Notes: a model not told the origin generated them from the letters alone. 5,234 nt of DNA from an uncultured Actinomycetes bacterium (GCA_903918325.1 CAIXDY010000076.1:1-5234); one strand, 5' to 3'; positions 1-5,234 are shown, counted from the stretch's first letter. A program made the numbers and translations.

Positions 1-332
1 AAATGGGGGAGCTGCGAGCTGCCAGACGTGTGCTGGATAAACCCGTAGCTCAGCTCAATTCACCTATGGCCGACATTAAGGCAACCGCGACTGAAGAGCT
101 AGTCAGCGTTGTAATCAAAGCTCGCAACTTTATTCATGAATTTTCTTTGCTCCCAGAGTTGATTGTTGCTAACCCGGTCACTGTTAGCGCTCAACGCTTA
201 ACTATTTTGCCGGGGGAGCAGGTAGTAATTGAAATTCAGTGCAGTAATTCAAGTGATGCACAGAAAGTGGCGCATTCGGTTGAGCAGATTGCATGGAGCC
301 TAAATAAATTAGTTGCTAGCCCAGCGAAGTGA
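1..332 (+). CDS. C-terminal end of a probable GH2 beta-mannosidase (5' end outside window)
   Basis: This is the last ~110 codons of a larger gene that enters from the left. Bases 1-2 finish a codon and the frame is open from the first base, so the ATG at position 3 is probably internal. The visible part looks like the C-terminal Ig-like beta-sandwich of actinobacterial glycoside hydrolase family 2 beta-mannosidases: a stretch ARNFIHEFSLLPE (about residues 40-52), where the family typically has 'A+.F.+D..L..D', followed by LTILPGEQVVIEI (about 66-78), matching the family's terminal 'VTLLPGE...F.V' strand. Such enzymes remove terminal beta-mannose from manno-oligosaccharides. The catalytic glutamates would lie upstream, so activity cannot be judged here. 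The TGA stop is 4 bp from the stop of the convergent trhO gene. Another GH2-like hydrolase with the same terminal domain is the main alternative. Confidence 0.6.
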   Translation, partial: MGELRAARRVLDKPVAQLNSPMADIKATATEELVSVVIKARNFIHEFSLLPELIVANPVTVSAQRLTILPGEQVVIEIQCSNSSDAQKVAHSVEQIAWSLNKLVASPAK

Positions 333-336
333 GTAT

Positions 337-1245
337 TTAACCCACTAAATCGCGGTTGCGCTTAATTTCGCGATCATGCTTGCAGGGCATATCTAAATGC
401 TTGTCATAACATGGATCGCAAAGCAAAACTAATTGATGGCACTCAGGTTTTTGGCAGTTTCTAAACTCTTTAGTCAAACCATCGCAGTGGGCACATTTTC
501 CAATTAACTTTGTGTGATCGCTGAAATCAATTGTTAAGCGGTCGTCAAATGTGTACAGCGAACCTTCCCAAAGACCATCATCACCAAAAGCATTTCCATA
601 ACGGACGATGCCGCCCTTCATTTGATAAACCTCTTTGAAACCACGATTCTTCATAACAACTGAAAGAATTTCGCAGCGAATTCCACCGGTGCAATAAGTG
701 ACTACTGGCTTATCTTTCATGTGGTCATACTTGCCGCTCTCAATCTCTTTAACGAAATCATGAGAAGTAGTGATATCCGGTACGACAGCATCTTTAAACT
801 TACCAATTTTGGCTTCAAATGCATTACGGCCATCAAAGAAGACCACGTCATCGCCACGTTCTTCAACGAGCTTATTTACTTCTTCAGGACGCAGATGAAT
901 TCCGCCGCCAATAACGCCATTTTCATCGACTTTGATTTCACCAGGATTACCAAAAGCCACGAGTTCATCCTTGACTTTAATTTTTAACTTTGGGAAATCG
1001 TTTCCAGTGCCTTCTGACCATTTGAAGTCAATCTTCTTAAAGCCTGGATATTGGCGAGTAGCTTTAATGTATTTCTTCACATCATCCATGTGCCCACCAA
1101 GAGTTCCGTTGATACCATGCGGTGAAATTAAAATGCGCCCTTTGATATTCAGCGTTTCGCACAGCGTTTTTTGCCACAACTTAACGGCCTCAGGATCAGC
1201 GATTGGGGCAAAGCCGTAGTAAAGAATGACTTTATTAAAGTTCAT
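337..1245 (-). CDS. trhO: tRNA uridine(34) 5-hydroxylase TrhO (YceA-type rhodanese-domain protein)
   Basis: TrhO makes 5-hydroxyuridine at the wobble base U34 of tRNA in an O2-dependent reaction. This is the precursor of cmo5U in Gram-negatives and mo5U in Gram-positives. The 302-residue protein has the family layout. An N-terminal alpha/beta domain carries GRILISPHGINGTLGG (36-51). The central rhodanese domain has FFDGRNAFE (136-144) and active-site loop YCTGGIRCE (184-192), with C185 the expected catalytic cysteine and C191 also conserved. A C-terminal cysteine cluster (C251, C254, C264, C269, C276, C279, C288) looks zinc-binding. It is shorter than E. coli YceA (about 350) but no motif is missing. 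The ATG starts 1 nt after the preceding gene's TGA, so it is the last gene of the minus-strand run. Lysine is very frequent (33 Lys, 13 Arg), unlike the metallophosphoesterase gene of the same run. Family assignment is firm. Confidence 0.93.
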   Translation of the reverse strand: MNFNKVILYYGFAPIADPEAVKLWQKTLCETLNIKGRILISPHGINGTLGGHMDDVKKYIKATRQYPGFKKIDFKWSEGTGNDFPKLKIKVKDELVAFGNPGEIKVDENGVIGGGIHLRPEEVNKLVEERGDDVVFFDGRNAFEAKIGKFKDAVVPDITTSHDFVKEIESGKYDHMKDKPVVTYCTGGIRCEILSVVMKNRGFKEVYQMKGGIVRYGNAFGDDGLWEGSLYTFDDRLTIDFSDHTKLIGKCAHCDGLTKEFRNCQKPECHQLVLLCDPCYDKHLDMPCKHDREIKRNRDLVG

Positions 1246-1246
1246 T

Positions 1247-2047
1247 TCACTTCGCCCTTTCTGCTAAAAGTAATGAAACTAATTGCTGCGGTTCAAATTC
1301 CTGTGGCCACGAAGGGTTTTCTCGCCCTACACCGTGCGCTACAACAAATGAAGCACGTTCGCGTGCACTGTCTCCGCCGTGACCGCCTTCATCAATATGA
1401 CCGTGATCAGTTGTGATTACAACTAACCATGGTTCATTGTCGCTGGCACGGGCTTGAACTGCCTGAAGCAAATTATCCAAGTAAGCATCGATTCGCGCAA
1501 TTGCCCCTTTATATTCCGCGCCTAGAGCGCCAAAAGCATGCCCAGCTTCGTCTACTCCGCAGAAATAAATGAATGAGACATCGGGACCATGGTGTGAGAT
1601 TGCATAGTTAGCGGCGGCAGCTATTTCAGCATCTACCTGGGTGTAACCGTAAGTTTCACCATCGCGAACTAAAACGCGGTGACGCAAAGCTTTAGCTTGT
1701 TCTCGACGTTCATGAATAACTGGACCATGTCCAATTGGGTCAACAAGTGGAGGCCAACCTGCTGCAGCAAATGTTGTAGTGCTTTGGTCTTGGTAGAAAG
1801 CTTGTGACAATAAATCTGGACGGTGCAAAAGTTTGTGACCAGTAAATGAATTATCGCTGACACCATGTTCTTCTTGAGTTGAACCCGTTAATAACGTTGA
1901 CCAACTTGGACCGGACCATGTCGGTGGTGCAATTGTGATGGGTGTGAAAAATCCTTTTTCCTTGAGCGCGACCAAAGTTGGTGCATTTTCAAGCGCGGTA
2001 TCTAGATTTAAACCATCGATACCAACGAGAAGGATTTTACTTTTCAT
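1247..2047 (-). CDS. Alkaline-phosphatase-superfamily phosphodiesterase / nucleotide pyrophosphatase
   Basis: A 266-residue two-metal phosphohydrolase of the type I phosphodiesterase / nucleotide pyrophosphatase family (PF01663-like). The metal ligands are visible in family order: D11 in VGIDGLN, probable nucleophile S45 within PTWSGPSWSTLLTG (42-55), the HGV motif at 61-63, D166 and H170 in GVDEAGH, D214-H215 in TTDHGH, and H223 in GGHGG. The family uses Thr or Ser as nucleophile; I place S45 by alignment to the 'T-FPN-x-x-T-x-x-TG' pattern, which is inference. There is no signal peptide or membrane segment, so it probably acts in the cytoplasm, unlike many secreted relatives. Size is near the minimal core for the family. 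Its ATG directly follows the TAA of the homocysteine methyltransferase gene (TAAATG) without a visible Shine-Dalgarno, which fits reinitiation by the same ribosome. The substrate (nucleotide, phosphonate, phospholipid head group or other) cannot be deduced. Confidence 0.85.
   Translation of the reverse strand: MKSKILLVGIDGLNLDTALENAPTLVALKEKGFFTPITIAPPTWSGPSWSTLLTGSTQEEHGVSDNSFTGHKLLHRPDLLSQAFYQDQSTTTFAAAGWPPLVDPIGHGPVIHERREQAKALRHRVLVRDGETYGYTQVDAEIAAAANYAISHHGPDVSFIYFCGVDEAGHAFGALGAEYKGAIARIDAYLDNLLQAVQARASDNEPWLVVITTDHGHIDEGGHGGDSARERASFVVAHGVGRENPSWPQEFEPQQLVSLLLAERAK
1255..1260 (-). promoter_or_regulatory. Weak candidate Shine-Dalgarno (AAAGGG) for trhO
   Basis: AAAGGG lies 9 nt before the trhO ATG, within the final codons of the phosphodiesterase gene. 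The match is partial and the spacing is at the long end. With only 1 nt between the TGA and the ATG, ribosome reinitiation may matter more than this site. Confidence 0.35.
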
Positions 2048-2926
2048 TTAAGCAATTGCGGCCGAGATTGCTTGAGTATGCGCAGGGGAGGATCCGCAAC
2101 AGGAACCAACTATGTTCACGCCAAGATCCTTCATCTCATGGGCATACCGTGCCATCTCTTCAGGCGTTCCGTCATAGACAAACTCATCGCCTTGTAGCTT
2201 AGGTAAACCTGCATTTGATTGCGTAATAATAAAGACACCTTCAGGGCGCGCTTCGACTAACTCTTTAGCAATTTGTGCCATTTCATCGGTTCCGCGACCA
2301 CAGTTAGCGCCGATGATTCGAACGCCTAGTGCTGCTAAATGTTTAACTGCCATTCCTGGCTTAACACCCATCATGGTGCGCAAATTAGTATCGAAACTCA
2401 AAGTCGCAATAATTGGCATTCCTGGAGCAACTTCGTTAGCTGCAGCAACTACGGCCTCAACTTCACTTAAATCTGACATCGTTTCAATAAGAATTGCATC
2501 AATTCCGCCTGCAACAAGCGCACGAATTTGTGCAGCAAATAACGCTTTACCTGATTCAAGAGTCAAAGTTCCCATTGGCTCCATTAATTCACCTGACGGT
2601 CCGATGTCACCCATTACAAAACAGTTCGGATGACGATCTGCAACTTTGCGCGCAATTAATGCACCAGCTTTATTAAGTTCAGCTAATCGATCTTCCAGAC
2701 CATGCATAGCTAATCGGCCTGCAGTTCCGCCAAAAGTATTTGTTGTAATGAAGTTAGCTCCAGCTGAAGCGTAGGCTTCAAGAACCGCTTCAATTTCCTC
2801 TGGCTTTTCAACATTCCACAGCTCAGGTGCTCCACCATCAGTTAATCCGCGCTCCTGCAACATCGTTCCCATTGCACCATCGGAGGCAAGAACGCCTTTT
2901 TCTAAAGCTTCATAGATTGCTGACAT
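2048..2926 (-). CDS. Zinc-dependent homocysteine S-methyltransferase (stand-alone MetH/BHMT-type homocysteine domain)
   Basis: Transfers a methyl group to homocysteine to give methionine. The 292 residues form one PF02574 barrel: DGAMGTMLQ (16-24), APELWNV (33-39), TTNTFGGTAGRL (61-72), GDIGPSGELMEPMG (106-119), ETMSD (148-152), SFDTNLRTMMGV (177-188). The three zinc-binding cysteines are all present: C209 in GANCGRG, and C276-C277 in VGSCCGSSP. No folate, corrinoid or reactivation domain is attached, so the methyl donor must come from elsewhere: S-methylmethionine, betaine, or a separate methyl-corrinoid protein. The GGTAxRL and MEPMG signatures remind me of the stand-alone homocysteine modules annotated 'betaine-homocysteine methyltransferase' in Rhodobacteraceae, some of which belong to split methionine synthases; this is from memory. 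The ATG overlaps the stop of the PF13769 gene by one base (TAATG) and has the best Shine-Dalgarno in the window, AGGAG, 7 nt upstream. Confidence 0.88.
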   Translation of the reverse strand: MSAIYEALEKGVLASDGAMGTMLQERGLTDGGAPELWNVEKPEEIEAVLEAYASAGANFITTNTFGGTAGRLAMHGLEDRLAELNKAGALIARKVADRHPNCFVMGDIGPSGELMEPMGTLTLESGKALFAAQIRALVAGGIDAILIETMSDLSEVEAVVAAANEVAPGMPIIATLSFDTNLRTMMGVKPGMAVKHLAALGVRIIGANCGRGTDEMAQIAKELVEARPEGVFIITQSNAGLPKLQGDEFVYDGTPEEMARYAHEMKDLGVNIVGSCCGSSPAHTQAISAAIA

Positions 2927-3222
2927 TATTTATCTCCTAGGGAATCTAGTAGTGCGGTTAATTTTTCTTCATTCAGTTCAACTTCTAATTCCTGTGCAAT
3001 GCGTGCAGCTAAAACATCTGGAGCATCACTTGCTTCCACCCACGGGTCACGGTTCCAACCATTTGTATACGCATCTGCATCAATCTCACCTAAGCGCATC
3101 GCTGCTTCATCGATAGCTTCTTGAAAACGTGAAGCCAACATAACTTTGATGGTTGTATCACCCGAGCGTGCAACGACCATAGAAGGTATTTCACGCCAGC
3201 GCATGATTTGATATTCACTCAT
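2926..3222 (-). CDS. PF13769 'virulence factor' family small protein, function unknown
   Basis: A 98-residue soluble protein with no signal peptide or membrane segment. It matches the small family named 'Virulence factor' (PF13769): an N-terminal W-R-E-I-P motif (9-13), a strand pair containing VVARSGDTTIKVML (16-29), then RFQEAIDEAAMRLG (32-45) and DADAYTNGWNR (48-58). The C-terminal 30 residues are acidic and helical (about 68-95). The family name has little biochemical meaning. I recall it beside methyltetrahydrofolate/corrinoid methyltransferase and methylenetetrahydrofolate reductase genes in alphaproteobacteria, but could not check this. Here its stop overlaps the ATG of a homocysteine methyltransferase by one base, and the AGGAG for that gene lies inside its last codons, so the two are probably made together. 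Its own ATG lacks a Shine-Dalgarno but has TAGAAT 6 nt upstream, suggesting leaderless expression. A role as a subunit or helper in methionine synthesis is inference. Confidence 0.8.
   Translation of the reverse strand: MSEYQIMRWREIPSMVVARSGDTTIKVMLASRFQEAIDEAAMRLGEIDADAYTNGWNRDPWVEASDAPDVLAARIAQELEVELNEEKLTALLDSLGDK
2934..2938 (-). promoter_or_regulatory. Strong Shine-Dalgarno (AGGAG) for the homocysteine methyltransferase
   Basis: AGGAG lies 7 nt before the methyltransferase ATG, inside the last codons of the PF13769 gene, whose stop overlaps that ATG as TAATG. It fixes the methyltransferase start and supports coupled translation. It is the only strong ribosome binding site found in the window. 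Confidence 0.75.
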
Positions 3223-3228
3223 GGGGCA

Positions 3229-3234
3229 ATTCTA
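3229..3234 (-). promoter_or_regulatory. Putative internal -10 element (TAGAAT) before the PF13769 gene
   Basis: In the 15-bp gap after the metallophosphoesterase stop, the minus strand reads TAGAAT, then six bases (TGCCCC), then the PF13769 ATG. Spacing and sequence match a leaderless -10, and there is no Shine-Dalgarno to support ordinary initiation. The best upstream -35-like hexamer, TTAAAG at 3258-3253, is weak. If real, it gives the four-gene PF13769-to-trhO set its own promoter, separate from the bidirectional one. Confidence 0.4.
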
Positions 3235-3237
3235 TAG

Positions 3238-4794
3238 TTAACGCTTAGCAATCTTTAACACAACGTTTCGATCAGTTACTCGGCCTAACCACCAATCAAT
3301 TCCATGCTTTGCGCCCAGCTCTGGCCGCTTTTGCCAGACATTTGCGCTGACTACTCGTGATAGCGCTGCAATCTCGATGGGGGTTTTAGCTTCGGCATAA
3401 TCTGTGCCAGCAATATGATCAACAACAGTGAGACCGAAGTAAATATCACCAGCGGCATCTTCAACAATTTCAACGGTACGCGACTGTTGCGGCCAATCGG
3501 CATGTGAAGCCGTTTCGATCTGCCAGAAACCACTTACTTCTTCTTGCTCACCAATCCATTCAATATGGTGGCGGTGTTCGTGCCCAGCTAGCCAAGCGAT
3601 GACTTTTGGATATTTCACAAGCATTTCTCGAATTTCATCAACACAGACGCGACGGCCAGTTGGTGCATAATCATTAAACATTTTGCTTAATGGGTGATGC
3701 GAAGCCAATACGACTGGTTTATCTGACTGCGCCACTTCGCGCTCCAACCATTCAAACTGTTCGGTATCAATGGAACCTTGCCAGCCACCAAAGTGATTCA
3801 CACTGTCTATGACAATAAGTTTTACGCCTTGAATAAAAGTGGAGTAATACATAGTTTTGTTACGCGCATTTTCTGGCGTGAAACCATGTCCCTTCGGTGC
3901 ACCTGGAGAATCTAAATGCATCTGTGCATATTCGCCCCGTTCAATTGCGCGACGTTCGACATCGGCACTCACCTGAATAAACGGCGCATCATCGGCGGGC
4001 GGATAACCCGCTGGACCAACTTCCCGGAACTGCATAAGAACTTCAAATAACGTCGTAGTAGTTGGAAGACCGGTGTAACGCTTACCGCCCATCATCTCTT
4101 TATTTACGGTCTGGGTCGGTGCGACGGTACCTTGTAATAAACCATCATGATTTCCATGGACAGCAAACCAAGGAAACTTAAGCCCCGTTGCTTTAAAAGG
4201 TGCGCGACAAGAGTTCAAAAGATTGGGAACTACCGGGAAACCATATTGTGCGCGTGCGTAATCATCTTCCTTTCCTGGCGGGGTTCCATGTGGATGCCAA
4301 TATCTAACGTCGTAATGTTCGGCGCCATCATCGATTACACCTTCATATTTATTGATATCACCTGAATCAGGACGAATTTCTAAACCATCGAGTAACGCTA
4401 AATACCAATCGACTTCATTTTTCTGCGCATTATCAGTTGTGTCGCCGGTAATTATGGCGCCAGCAATTTCATGTCCAGATAAAGGGCCGTGAGTAATTGT
4501 GTTCAGTGATTGCACCATTGATTCAACAACATGTGGTGACAACATTGAATGTGCACGGTACGTACCGATAGTTCCAACTTGTTCGCGGATAGGACTATCG
4601 GGATCGGCGTTGCGATCTAGATATTCAGGTCGTGTAGGTGATTGTGCGTCGCAGACATGCAAGTCAGATAAGTGATGTAAGAGCAGCAATGGGTGGCTGG
4701 TTTGTGGGAACTCATGTCCACAATGTGGTTCTTCAGCGGTAGTGACAAGGTTGCGCCAGCCCAAGTGGTTAGCTTCTCCGCGGGCAAATGCCAT
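3238..4794 (-). CDS. Calcineurin-like metallophosphoesterase, probably the actinobacterial PPA1498 (TIGR03767) family
   Basis: A 518-residue binuclear metallophosphoesterase with every core motif in order: D44-L-H46 (HLSDLHVCD, 41-49), GDTTD (117-121), GNHD (214-217), H366 in ASHHP, and GHEH (404-407). These residues bind two metal ions and activate water to cut phosphomonoesters or diesters. About 92 residues lie between GDTTD and GNHD, including an aromatic and His-rich patch (YDVRYWHPHG, 161-170). A second long segment (about 222-313) precedes the third core strand. This large size, with D-A-Q-S-P-T-R-P-E-Y-L-D (49-60) after the first motif, resembles TIGR03767, though I could not run the model. 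The first 40 residues show no Sec or Tat signal, so the protein is probably cytoplasmic. The start is the first in-frame ATG; a -10-like TAGGAT lies 7 nt upstream and no Shine-Dalgarno is present. It is divergent from mobA and 15 bp upstream of the PF13769 gene. Substrate unknown. Confidence 0.85.
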   Translation of the reverse strand: MAFARGEANHLGWRNLVTTAEEPHCGHEFPQTSHPLLLLHHLSDLHVCDAQSPTRPEYLDRNADPDSPIREQVGTIGTYRAHSMLSPHVVESMVQSLNTITHGPLSGHEIAGAIITGDTTDNAQKNEVDWYLALLDGLEIRPDSGDINKYEGVIDDGAEHYDVRYWHPHGTPPGKEDDYARAQYGFPVVPNLLNSCRAPFKATGLKFPWFAVHGNHDGLLQGTVAPTQTVNKEMMGGKRYTGLPTTTTLFEVLMQFREVGPAGYPPADDAPFIQVSADVERRAIERGEYAQMHLDSPGAPKGHGFTPENARNKTMYYSTFIQGVKLIVIDSVNHFGGWQGSIDTEQFEWLEREVAQSDKPVVLASHHPLSKMFNDYAPTGRRVCVDEIREMLVKYPKVIAWLAGHEHRHHIEWIGEQEEVSGFWQIETASHADWPQQSRTVEIVEDAAGDIYFGLTVVDHIAGTDYAEAKTPIEIAALSRVVSANVWQKRPELGAKHGIDWWLGRVTDRNVVLKIAKR

Positions 4795-4800
4795 AGTCAG

Positions 4801-4806
4801 TATCCT
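4801..4806 (+). promoter_or_regulatory. Putative -10 element (TATCCT) of a leaderless mobA promoter
   Basis: TATCCT fits the actinobacterial -10 pattern TANNNT. Six bases (AGCCAG) separate it from the mobA ATG, which would put the transcription start on the A of ATG. No good -35 hexamer is seen about 17 bp upstream, which is common in actinobacterial promoters. The element overlaps the opposing -10 on the other strand almost completely. Confidence 0.5.
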
Positions 4807-4807
4807 A
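4802..4807 (-). promoter_or_regulatory. Putative -10 element (TAGGAT) of a leaderless metallophosphoesterase promoter
   Basis: Read on the minus strand, TAGGAT (TANNNT) lies 7 nt before the metallophosphoesterase ATG at 4794. That places the transcription start on or one base before the A of ATG. There is no Shine-Dalgarno in the short space between, consistent with a leaderless mRNA. No convincing -35 hexamer is visible. It shares five of its six base pairs with the mobA -10. Confidence 0.5.
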
Positions 4808-4812
4808 GCCAG

Positions 4813-5234
4813 ATGGAATCACAATCCGCGAGCATCATCGTCTTAAGCGGCGGTACTAGTTCGCGTTTTGGTGCCGATAAATCGCAAGCGATTCTTGGTC
4901 ACCATAACCTCATTGAACATATTCTCGCGAGCATTCCAACTGAATTTGAAATCATTGTTGTTGGATCAGATCCGGAATTTAAAGGTGCTACTTACAGATG
5001 CATTCAAGAGCAACCTAAAGGCGGGGGACCAGTTGCAGGCATTGCTGCTGCACTGACTATGTGCCAGACTGAAATAGCTGGTGTTATCGCTACCGATATG
5101 CCTTTTGCCGTTTCGCATATGGTTCATTTATATAGCGCAATGACTTCGCACGACGATGCCGTTATGTATGTAGATTCGAAGGGCTTTAGGCAACCACTTG
5201 CGGCGGTATATCGCGTCGATGCCCTTGAAAGAGC
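4813..5234 (+). CDS. mobA: Molybdenum cofactor guanylyltransferase MobA, N-terminal 140 residues (runs off window)
   Basis: MobA joins GMP from GTP to molybdopterin-Mo to make the molybdopterin guanine dinucleotide cofactor. The open frame from ATG 4813 to the window end encodes the nucleotide-binding fold with all expected signatures: LSGGTSSRFGADK (11-23), which binds the nucleotide phosphates; EQPKGGGPVAGIAAAL (66-81); DMPF (95-98), with the metal-binding Asp; and FRQPLAAVYR (125-134). MobA proteins are usually near 190-200 residues, so about a quarter is missing. The start follows from the P-loop position. There is no Shine-Dalgarno, but TATCCT ends 6 nt before the ATG, pointing to a leaderless message. 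It is divergent from the metallophosphoesterase, with 18 bp between the two ATGs. Related nucleotidyltransferases such as MocA (CTP-specific) share this fold; the LxGGxSxRFGxDK and QPL motifs favour MobA. Confidence 0.85.
   Translation, partial: MESQSASIIVLSGGTSSRFGADKSQAILGHHNLIEHILASIPTEFEIIVVGSDPEFKGATYRCIQEQPKGGGPVAGIAAALTMCQTEIAGVIATDMPFAVSHMVHLYSAMTSHDDAVMYVDSKGFRQPLAAVYRVDALER

Noticed and set aside
3..332. Treating the first open frame as a complete 109-residue gene starting at position 3
   Set aside because: The frame is open to the window edge, and the residues match the terminal domain of a much larger glycosidase. The ATG is almost certainly an internal Met codon.
328..346. Short AGTG...CACT hairpin across the 4-bp gap between the convergent genes
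   Set aside because: The stem is only four base pairs, with no T-tract. Chance is a sufficient explanation.
349..374. Inverted repeat ATCGCG...CGCGAT (6-bp arms, 14-base loop) near the convergent stops
   Set aside because: It lies within the trhO coding end, has no following T-run on either strand, and has a long loop. It is too weak to call a terminator for either gene.
721..987. Plus-strand open frame opposite trhO
   Set aside because: It is an antisense shadow of a strongly conserved gene, has no recognisable motif, and overlaps another antisense frame. The same applies to 932-1219 and 1171-1416.
2313..2633. Plus-strand 106-codon frame opposite the homocysteine methyltransferase
   Set aside because: Low-complexity Ala/Ser/Ile composition mirrors the coding strand of a well-supported gene. 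There is no Shine-Dalgarno, promoter or domain signal.
4794..4812. Imperfect direct repeat TAGTCAG / TAGCCAG, 12 bp apart, in the divergent promoter
   Set aside because: Seven-base units with one mismatch could be chance. They fall on the -10 flanks and start codons, and no regulator gene is nearby to suggest an operator.
4868..5056. Plus-strand 62-codon frame in another frame inside mobA
   Set aside because: It overlaps the MobA frame, which carries all conserved motifs, and its own translation shows no domain.

Overview
The window looks like chromosomal DNA from a low- to mid-GC actinobacterium with a streamlined genome. The freshwater acI / Nanopelagicales group is my best guess. This is inferred from gene content (actinobacterial-type metallophosphoesterase, an actinobacterial-looking GH2 tail, a MobA-type protein), base composition that looks below 50% GC by eye, almost no intergenic DNA, and start codons with no 5' leader. 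No RNA gene, insertion sequence, CRISPR array, phage gene or long repeat was seen. No stretch over 300 bases lacks a gene; the longest non-coding gap is 18 bp.

Layout. Positions 1-332 (+) hold the 3' end of what is probably a GH2 beta-mannosidase. Four bases separate its stop from the stop of a convergent minus-strand gene run. In transcription order (right to left) that run is: a calcineurin-like metallophosphoesterase (4794-3238), a small PF13769 'virulence factor' protein (3222-2926), a zinc-dependent homocysteine S-methyltransferase module (2926-2048), an alkaline-phosphatase-superfamily phosphodiesterase (2047-1247) and the tRNA U34 hydroxylase TrhO (1245-337). From the PF13769 gene onward the genes overlap by 1 nt, abut, or sit 1 nt apart. 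Positions 4813-5234 (+) hold the 5' part of mobA, divergent from the metallophosphoesterase and cut by the window end.

Regulation. The 18 bp between the two divergent ATGs contain TATCCTA (4801-4807). It reads as a TANNNT -10 hexamer on both strands, 6-7 nt from each ATG, which suggests a shared bidirectional promoter driving two leaderless mRNAs. A similar TAGAAT lies 6 nt before the PF13769 ATG, so the downstream four genes may have their own leaderless promoter. The only strong Shine-Dalgarno (AGGAG) is inside the operon, before the homocysteine methyltransferase.

How the genes may work together. The most interesting unit is the PF13769 gene translationally coupled to a homocysteine methyltransferase that has only the homocysteine/zinc domain. 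This hints that the misnamed 'virulence factor' family works in methionine synthesis, perhaps in a split corrinoid-dependent methionine synthase. TrhO at the operon end makes ho5U34, a substrate for SAM-dependent methylation, which is a loose link to methyl metabolism. The two phosphoesterases have complete metal sites, but their substrates cannot be read from the sequence.
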